From Thraustochytrium sp. TN22 (taxonomy: Eukaryota > Sar > Bigyra > Thraustochytrida > Thraustochytriidae): DNA of 64,000 nt. Both the position numbers and the translations under genes were made by a program. The DNA lies in NCBI GenBank assembly GCA_013306675.1, contig JABLUY010000046.1:62001-126000 (forward strand), in the 5' to 3' direction. Each line of letters begins with the position of its first letter. Within the stretch, counting starts at the first letter, position 1. Shown here one piece after another: positions 57,686 to 64,000 of the stretch. The notes below the pieces were generated by a model that searched no databases, had not been told where the DNA came from, and saw nothing but the letters and a program-made list of their open reading frames with translations.

Positions 57686-58665
57686 GGTCAGTCGCCTTGG
57701 GCAACGGCGTCGCCCACACGGCCGACCCGGCCAGCGCGGCGCGGCGAGGCGCGGCGGCGCCAAGCCGGCAGGTCAGCCAGCCAGCCAGCCAGCTAGCTAG
57801 CCAGCCAGCCAGCCAGCCAGCCAGCGAGCGCCACGCGGCCGTCGCTTGCGCGCACGTAGACGAGACGAGATGAGATCACCGGTCTGACGAGCTTTGCCTG
57901 CCGCAGCCGCTCGCAAACAGAGCGACCAGCGTCGCGGGCCGGCCATCTTCAAGTTCATCACTGTCACACGATCGACCCGAACTCGCCCAGCGCCGGCGGC
58001 GGCCTTGGTAAACTAAGCTCGTACTTAGGGTACCGCCACGAATTTCCACGACGCGCGCGTCAGATAAATAATAGCGAGCTTGCAGCGCCCGTCGATGCGC
58101 GACGAAAACGATGGCCAGCAGGAACACTGTGCGACAATAACAGTGCCTTTGGTGTCTGCGTCTGCGTCTGTGGTCTGCAGGTTCCTTCGAAGCTTTGTCA
58201 AGGGTCGAATAATGATAGATCCCATGCAGTTTCAAGAAAACGGAAGATTTCGCACAAGCCCGTGTTGGTCGCAGTCGGATCAGTGCGTCGTAAGTTGCTG
58301 CTTCGCACAACTTGTTGCACGCTGTTCATGCTCGAATTGCAGAGAATCACGGGCCAAGCCACCACACCATCGCCCTTCACTCAGCACTACACCCGCTGGG
58401 CTTGATCCTTTCAGCTCGACATGGTCGCGATCCTTTCCAGTGCAAGAAACTCGCATCTTGCTCCTCGCTCTTTCGACGCCTTTCTTCATGATAGTTGTCA
58501 GTGGCCTTTTTCGTTGTTGCTCGTGATGGAACAGACTGTTGCGACTTGCCTCTCGCTCTTCTCGAGCCTGTATGTGCAACGATTGCTCTTGCCTCTCGCT
58601 CTGTTCGCTCTGTTCGAGCCTGTATGTACAACGATTGCTCTTCTCAACGCAGGCCAGGCGACGAA
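57686..58665. other. Intergenic, no firm gene
   Basis: Starts with a CAGC/CTAG tetramer array (about 57776-57826) near the SEC10 start. The rest has moderate G+C with short frames on both strands. A TATGT(G/A)CAACGATTGCTCTT block occurs twice (58571-58590 and 58623-58643), a local duplication of about 50 bp period. Confidence 0.4.
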
Positions 58666-59103
58666 ATGAAGTCATGCATCTTGGCCCTCGCACTTTTGAC
58701 CAGTTTGTCGCTGAATGCCGCAGCCCTCCGAGTCGTCTCGGCCAGGTCTCTCGTCTGCGTGCGTGCGCCACCAATCCCGACACCCAAGACGCAGCCATCG
58801 CCTCCGGCTGCGCTGGCGACTGCGGTCTTCACCAACCCGGCGCGCCCCTCCGTCACCAATCTCCCCGCATCTCGCGCTGTCTGCTGCCTTGTCGTTGTCA
58901 GGGACCACCTTGTCCATCTCCGCGAACCCGCAGTACCTCAGCTAATCCACTCGATCCTGGCCATCTTCACTGCCGACCTCGAGCCGGGCACGGCCGCATG
59001 CCAAGGCAAGGCAAGGCAAGGCAAGGCAAGAGTAGGCAAGGCAAGGCAAGGCGAGGCGAGGCGAGGCGAGCCACGCCATGCCACGCGTGCCACGGAGCAG
59101 TGA
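58666..59103 (+). CDS. Possible small secreted protein (low confidence)
   Basis: The ATG at 58666 opens a 145-codon frame whose first ~22 residues (MKSCILALALL, then TSLSLNAAA) look like a good signal peptide with an Ala-rich cleavage site. The rest is Pro/Ala-rich, passes through a GGCAA pentamer array as Lys/Ala/Arg repeats and ends there, which is not convincing. Either a short secreted peptide is spliced differently downstream, or the signal-like N-terminus is chance. No family is recognised. Confidence 0.22.
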   Translation: MKSCILALALLTSLSLNAAALRVVSARSLVCVRAPPIPTPKTQPSPPAALATAVFTNPARPSVTNLPASRAVCCLVVVRDHLVHLREPAVPQLIHSILAIFTADLEPGTAACQGKARQGKARVGKARQGEARRGEPRHATRATEQ

Positions 59104-59267
59104 GCCGCGCCCGGCTCGACGGCGCAGCGCCGCCCATCCGGCGCCGCGCACTCATCTTCCTCCCAAGTGCCAAGTCAAGTCAAGGCGCGGCTGCGGCGCC
59201 TCTGCGGCGCGCGCCTTGAGGCCAGGCCGGCCGGCGCAGCAGACCCCCAGCCAGGCTCGGCGCGGCT

Positions 59268-59313
<46 letters not shown>

Positions 59314-59497
59314 CGGGCGCTGCGCTGCGCTGCGGCGCGCTGCTCTGCGCCTCGGACAAGAAGCAAGCGTCCGTGGCGTACGTGCAGTGAGTAGCCACCG
59401 GAGGGCCGGGACGCTCGCCATCTCGTTCGTTCACGACGGCCTGGCGGCGACGGCCGTCCGCACTGCAGGCAGCGCGCGGCGCAGGGCCTGAGGGAGG
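59104..59497. promoter_or_regulatory. Upstream interval of the ZIP transporter gene
   Basis: G+C-rich DNA with a 44 bp GGC triplet array (about 59270-59313) followed by CTGCG pentamers. It is preceded by a GGCAA then GGCGA pentamer array at 59001-59070. Promoter/5' UTR nature is inferred. Confidence 0.4.
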
Positions 59498-60982
59498 ATG
59501 CGGGCTGCCGTGGTGGCGCTCGGCCTCGTGTTCGTGCTGCAGCTGCTGCGTGGCGGCTGCGCGGCCGCCGGGCAGCAGGTCCTGGTGCAGGCGTGCGGCG
59601 ACGTGGAGAGCGCGGGCCTGAACGGCAGCGAGCTGGCACAGCTGTGCGCGGTGTCGTGCTCGTTCGAGCTGGAGGATGTCGAGGTGGACGATGGCGGGTC
59701 CTTGGAGGACAACGTGCCGCTGGCGCTGGCGCTCGTAGCGGCGTCGTCGCTGTCCACCTCCCTGGGCGCGGCCTTCGTGTTTTGCGATAGCTTCGTGACG
59801 CGGGCGAACCGGCACGTGCTGGCGGCATCCATGGCGTTTAGCGCCGGCGTGATGCTGTATGTGTCGCTCATCGAGATCATCGTCAAGGGTGTGGACAGCT
59901 TCGCGACGTGCGACTGCCTTTGGGAGGCAGAGGATCCCACGGGGCCGGCACGCATCATGGCGACCATCTGCTTCTTCGGCGGCGTGGCCGGCTTCATGGC
60001 GCTGCACGTGTGTATTCACCGGCTGATGAGCCTCCGTCACGGCGGCGGCCACGGCCACTCGCACGACTTTGAGTTCAAGGCGCACCATCAGCACCCTCAC
60101 CAAGAGTCGACGAGCAGCACGAGCGCAGGGCCGACGCGCGTAAGCAGCCTCAAGGCCAAGGCGCCACCTTCGACTGCTTGCGACCTCGTGGAAGACGAGG
60201 CGACGAACGACGGCGTGGAGCTCACGATCATGGACGCGGCACGGCCGGACGAAGGCAGTGCTGGTGCGGCCAAGGTCGGGGCCCCGACCATGCGCGTGCA
60301 GACGTCCTTCGAAGAGGGCGCGGAGCCGGGTGACACCAGCGCGCACGCGAAAGCGCACGTAAACGCGCACGTAGAAGCGCACACGCATGGGCATGCGCAC
60401 GCACACGCTCATGCACACTCGCAGAGCCCGGAGTCGGGAGAGGCTCGCGACAAGAAGGAGGCGGCGGCGGCAGAGGAGGAGGAGGAGGAGGAGGAGGAGG
60501 AGGGGGGCGCGACAGAGGAGGAGAAGGACAACCTCCTGTTCGTGGGGTCGGTCGCAGCGCTCGCAATCGCGCTGCACAACCTGCCGGAGTCCCTGGCCAC
60601 GTTCACGGCGACGCTGGCGGACCCAAGCGTGGGCATCGGGCTCGCGTGCGCCATTATCATTCACAACATCCCGGAAGGCATCATCGTGGCCCTGCCAATC
60701 TTTTACGCCACGGGAAGCCGGTGGCGCGGGTTCGCGTGGGCGACCCTGTCCGGATTCGCCGAGATGGTGGGTGGCATCGTGGGCTACGCGGCGCTCACGA
60801 CGCCCTCGGACGTAGCTTTTGCCTCGCTCTTTAGCGCCGTGGCCGGCATGATGACGGCCATCGTGCTCAAGGAGCTCTTGCCCACGGCGTATCGGAGTGA
60901 CCCTCACGACCGCGTGGTCACCCTCAGCGTTTTCGGCGGCATGGCGCTCATGGCGCTCTCGCTTTGCCTGTTCTTAGTTTAG
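59498..60982 (+). CDS. ZIP (SLC39/ZupT-like) divalent metal transporter
   Basis: A 494-residue single-exon protein. A signal peptide (about 1-24) is followed by a Cys-containing lumenal part and helices at about 75-100 (VPLALALVAASSLSTSLGAA), 108-130 and 148-170. A long cytosolic loop (about 175-345) has HGGGHGHSHDFE, HTHGHAHAHAHAHS and a Glu run. The signature helices carry HNLPES (near 362) and HNIPEG (near 389), the metal-binding H-N-x-P-E-G/S pairs of ZIP helices 4 and 5. Three further helices end at LSLCLFLV. The helix 2 and 3 lengths and the HNLPES/HNIPEG pair resemble ZupT/ZIP subfamilies that import Zn2+, Fe2+ or Mn2+ into the cytosol. The substrate is not set by sequence alone. The extra His loop may sense or buffer metal. 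Confidence 0.88.
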   Translation: MRAAVVALGLVFVLQLLRGGCAAAGQQVLVQACGDVESAGLNGSELAQLCAVSCSFELEDVEVDDGGSLEDNVPLALALVAASSLSTSLGAAFVFCDSFVTRANRHVLAASMAFSAGVMLYVSLIEIIVKGVDSFATCDCLWEAEDPTGPARIMATICFFGGVAGFMALHVCIHRLMSLRHGGGHGHSHDFEFKAHHQHPHQESTSSTSAGPTRVSSLKAKAPPSTACDLVEDEATNDGVELTIMDAARPDEGSAGAAKVGAPTMRVQTSFEEGAEPGDTSAHAKAHVNAHVEAHTHGHAHAHAHAHSQSPESGEARDKKEAAAAEEEEEEEEEEGGATEEEKDNLLFVGSVAALAIALHNLPESLATFTATLADPSVGIGLACAIIIHNIPEGIIVALPIFYATGSRWRGFAWATLSGFAEMVGGIVGYAALTTPSDVAFASLFSAVAGMMTAIVLKELLPTAYRSDPHDRVVTLSVFGGMALMALSLCLFLV

Positions 60983-62538
60983 CCCCAATGGAGGGACTCG
61001 GAGAGAGAGACTCGGAGAGAGAGAGAATGAGAGAGAGAGAGGAAAGCACAATGATCAGAGTTAGCGTTAGCCTCCTTTAACCAAGCTCATTTTAGGCTAC
61101 ATGGTTGCTTTTCGCAGGAGTCGAGGAGGAGGAGGACAAGGGGGACCCGAGGAGGACGAACCGCGGAGCTCAAGGGCTGCTTGCATTGAGCGTGAGATCC
61201 GCGCTTGGTCCCATGGTCCAAAGAGGCAAGATCTGGAAGACGCGGCTGTCCGCTCCACTCGCTTGCTCGCAAGCCTCCTTCCACACCGGCCCCCCGCGCG
61301 CGCGTCATCCGAGCCCTCCTTCCATCTCCTCATCACCGCGTAACGCGCAGATCATGAACCTTCCATGATCAACCGGTCGGAAAATCCTGCACTGTCCCTA
61401 TGCGCGCGCAGTGGCGCGCCCCCCGTGGTCCTCCCACAGCGTCGGCATCCCGGCGGCCGCGGTCAGAGGTCCCGGGGGCGCTGCCCACTGGGGTCTGTGC
61501 GCGAAGTACCTCCCCCATCCCCTCGATGGCCTCTGCCCCACCTGCCCCGCAGCCCTCCCGCGCCCCCCCTCGCGGCCTGCACCCGGGCCCCGCACCGGCG
61601 TAACGCCCTGCTGCGCTCAGTCGCCGCTGCGGGCGCTGCGGGCGCCGGCGGGAGGGGGGCGCATTGCAGTGGCGAGCGGGGGCCGACTTTTCCGCGGCCG
61701 GCTCGCCTCGTCTCCCCCGCCGCCCCGCAAGTGCCGCTCCCGCGACGCGCGCCCTTGCCGCAAGTCGGCCTTGGAAACTCCCCACTTGCGCCGCGCCCTT
61801 CCACGTCAGTCAGACCGAGTCAGCCAGTCGGCGGAGTCGGCGGCGGCGCCGCGTCCGCCCGCCTTTCTTTCTTCTCCGCTCCGCGGCGCCTCGCCTCTCC
61901 CGCGCGGCCGCCAAGCCGCGCCAGGCCGTCTCGCTCCGCTCGGCTCGGCTCGGCTCGGCTCGGCTCTGCTCTGCTCTGCTCTGCTCGGCGCGGCTCGGCG
62001 CGGCGCGGCTCGGCGCGGCTTGGCGGCGCGGCGCGCGCGCTTGGCGGCGCTGGGCTTCGGCTTCGGTCGTTCAAACGGGCGCGGCGGCTCAGCTGCGGCT
62101 GCTGAGGCGGCCACTGGCGCTGTGACTGCGCGCAGTTCCCGGCGCGGATAGCCTACTTGCGCGGCGGCCGCGGCACTGCGGCGGCCGCGCCCGGCCGAGT
62201 CAGGAAAGGCGCGCGGAAGGCGGCGCGGCCAGGCAGCAGAGGCAGAAAGAGGGCGCAGAAAGAAAGCAGAAAGCAGAAAGCGGAAAGCGCAGAGCCGCAG
62301 TGGCAGAAAGCGCAGTGGGCAGGCAGGCAACTTGAAGGCAGGCAGGCAGGCAGGCAGGCAGGCGGGCAGGCAGGCAGACCCCGCTCGCGGCCGACCGGCA
62401 CGGCGAAGCGGAGCGCGCGGAGCGCGGCGGCAGAGCGGCGGCGGATCGCGCTCGCGCACGCACGCACGCAGGGACGCACGGCGCACGCACCGGCACGGCG
62501 CACGCGGCGGAGCGGCGGCGGCAGCAGCGGCGGGCACC
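60983..62538. other. Long intergenic interval before the Rab gene
   Basis: The ZIP 3' flank carries GA dinucleotide runs (61002-61043). A perfect inverted repeat GATCATG-AACCTTC-CATGATC (61352-61372) could form a hairpin. From 61400 the DNA is very G+C-rich, with CGGCT/CTGCT/CGGCG pentamer arrays (61936-62030), GCAGAAA repeats (about 62235-62310) and a GGCA tetramer array (62336-62378) ahead of the Rab start. Frames here are composition artefacts. No gene or RNA was recognised. Confidence 0.4.
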
Positions 62539-63781
62539 ATGGCGAACCGCGCGGCCAACACGAACTTTGACCTTCAGATCAAGCTGCTCATGATCGGCGA
62601 CAGCGGCGTCGGCAAGACCTGCCTGCTCTTGCGATACGCGAACGACTCCTTCAGCCCCACCTTCATCACCACCATCGGCATCGGTACGTTCCTCTCCCAC
62701 GCGCCGCGCGCGCGCCGTGCCGCGCGCGCCGCGCCGCCCGCGCGCCGCCTTCTCCGCGCGGAGCCGACCGGCCCAGGCTGGCCTCCCTCCTTCCCTTGCC
62801 TGGCCAGCCTTGCCTGCCTGCCTGCCTGCCCGCCTGCTTAGGCTGCCTGCGCGAGCCAGCGACGTTGGCGCCACCGCCGCGCCGCGGCGCCTGGGCGGGC
62901 GGGCGGGCGGGCGGGCGGGGCGGGGCGGGCCTGGTCGCTTCGCCGCGCCCCGCGAGGGGCGCGCCAGGGCGGGCGCCGCGGCGCGCCGCGCGCCGCGCTG
63001 CGCCGCGGCGAGGGTCGCTGGGCGGGAGGGCGGGAGGGCGGGCGGTTCCACGCGCGTTCGAGCGCGTATCTATGGGCGATCGATTTGTTTCGCTGGCCTG
63101 GCTTGGCGAGGCGAGGCGAGGCGAGGCGAGGGCGAGGGCAAACGACTGACGGGCGAATCGATCTTGCCGTACGCGCTCTCTCGCTCCATGCACAGACTTC
63201 AAGATCAAGACCATCCAGCTGGGCGACAAGGTGATCAAGCTGCAGATCTGGGTACGTTGGACCGGGGGTAACTCGTTTGCGCGTGGCAGGCGGCGGAAAC
63301 TAACTAAGACGGTGGCGACCCGCGCGACAAACAGGACACGGCGGGCCAGGAGCGCTTCCGCACCATCACCACGTCGTACTTCCGCGGCGCCCAAGGCATC
63401 CTTCTCGTGTATGACGTGACGGACAGGGGGTCCTTCGAGAACATCACCAACTGGATGGGCCAGATCTCAAATCATGCGGAGCAGAATATTAGCAAGGTGC
63501 TGATTGGAAACAAGGCGGACGTGGACCCCTCGGAGCGCGTGGTGAGCACGGAGGAGGGCCAGAAGCTGGCGCAGGAGTTCGGGATAGACAACTTCTTCGA
63601 GGCTAGCGCCAAGCAGGACATCAACGTCAAGCAGGCCTTCGAGGCCGTCGCCACTCACGTCAAGGACCGCCTCCTGCAGGACGCCGCCAAGAAGCCCGTT
63701 CAGGGCTCCAGCGGCCAGCCGGGCACCATCCAGCTCGACGGCAAGCCCAGCGGCGGCGGCGGCTGCGCCTGCGGCAAGTAA
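62539..63781 (+). CDS. RAB8: Rab8/RabE-type small GTPase, three exons
   Basis: Exons 62539-62683, 63196-63251 and 63335-63781. Introns are GTACGT...CACAG (512 bp) and GTACGT...AACAG (83 bp, with an ACTAAC branch-like motif). Splicing restores the Rab core: [19 protein letters not shown] (P-loop), [13 protein letters not shown] (switch I), [20 protein letters not shown] (switch II), GNKAD and ETSAK-equivalent EASAK. The total is 215 residues. Effector and switch sequences fit the Rab8/10/13 group, which drives post-Golgi secretion and, in flagellates, ciliary membrane delivery. The C-terminus GGGGCACGK has a CxC that could be geranylgeranylated but is followed by two extra residues. Confidence 0.9.
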
Positions 63782-64000
63782 CGCGGGACCCGCACGGCGC
63801 AATTTGAGCGAAATCCTCTACTCCGGGCTTGAAGCGTCACAAAGGCTCGGGCCTCCTCCTGCCCCCGCTACTTCGCGCTCGCCCGCTCGTCTCGTCTCGT
63901 CTCGCCTCGTCTCAGCTCTTCCCTTCTCCTCTCTTCTCTTCTCTCCCACCCCTTTCTCGTTCTCTCGCTCGCTCCTTCGCTCGCTGCTCGCTACAACCCA
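63782..64000. other. Rab 3' flank, pyrimidine-rich
   Basis: Contains a TCTCG/TCGTC pentamer array (about 63888-63915) and long CTCT-rich DNA to the right edge. No coding sequence was seen. Confidence 0.4.

Noticed and set aside
61352-61640. Possible structured RNA (SRP, RNase P or snRNA) in the G+C-rich stretch and nearby hairpin
   Set aside because: Conserved sequence blocks of these RNAs could not be matched. Only a 7 bp-stem inverted repeat is certain.
1-64000. tRNA or rRNA genes, retroelements or virus-derived insertions
   Set aside because: No A-box/B-box pair, rRNA core, reverse transcriptase, integrase or capsid-like coding sequence was recognised by reading both strands.

Overview
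The window looks like a G+C-rich, compact nuclear chromosome segment from a protist eukaryote. It has about 21 protein-coding genes, mostly single-exon. The introns I can place are canonical GT..AG with short branch-point-like motifs, seen clearly in the Rab and TEX10/IPI1 genes and probably in two others. There are no operons, no Shine-Dalgarno logic and no rRNA or tRNA gene that I could recognise. Gene content (HYDIN-like giant ASH protein, TTC12-like factor, dynein light intermediate chain) implies a flagellated cell with cytoplasmic dynein. A mitochondrial calcium uniporter, OXA1, bL21m and a eukaryotic LpxC fit a stramenopile such as a labyrinthulomycete/thraustochytrid. That lineage call is an inference, not proven by the sequence.

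Layout. Positions 1-20000: a partial minus-strand gene with a WLDIFCVNQ-type domain; an MCU homologue (-); a conserved unrecognised protein (+); the 3,679-residue ASH-repeat protein (+); and a membrane protein with SH3 and WH2-like motifs (-). Positions 20100-23050: VPS35L, the scaffold of Retriever. Positions 23050-26530: a gene-poor stretch with three diverged copies of a ~360 bp repeat, two of them inverted around a ~220 bp AT-rich island. Positions 26530-41990: TEX10/IPI1 (+), a plant-type YqgF (-), a polyQ coiled-coil protein (+), a NUP153/NUP1-like basket nucleoporin (-), dynein LIC (+) and a secreted vWA protein (+). Positions 42400-57690: OXA1 (-), TTC12-like (+), a coiled-coil protein (-), bL21m (+), LpxC (-), an MMPL/RND transporter (+) and exocyst SEC10 (-). 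Positions 59500-63780: a ZIP metal transporter (+) and a Rab8-type GTPase (+).

Genes largely alternate in strand. This gives seven head-to-head pairs sharing 0.4-0.8 kb intervals that are rich in 4-6 bp tandem repeats, and matching tail-to-tail pairs spaced 22-410 bp apart. Functional themes are mitochondrial biogenesis and ion handling (MCU, OXA1, bL21m), flagella and dynein (ASH giant, TTC12, LIC), membrane traffic (VPS35L, SEC10, Rab8), nuclear and ribosome biogenesis (nucleoporin, TEX10, possibly YqgF), and lipid or metal transport (LpxC, MMPL, ZIP).

The items most worth following up are the AT-rich island framed by inverted repeats, the divergent LpxC-MMPL pair, the membrane-SH3-WH2 protein, and decayed extra copies of the dynein LIC adaptor-binding helix just after its stop codon.
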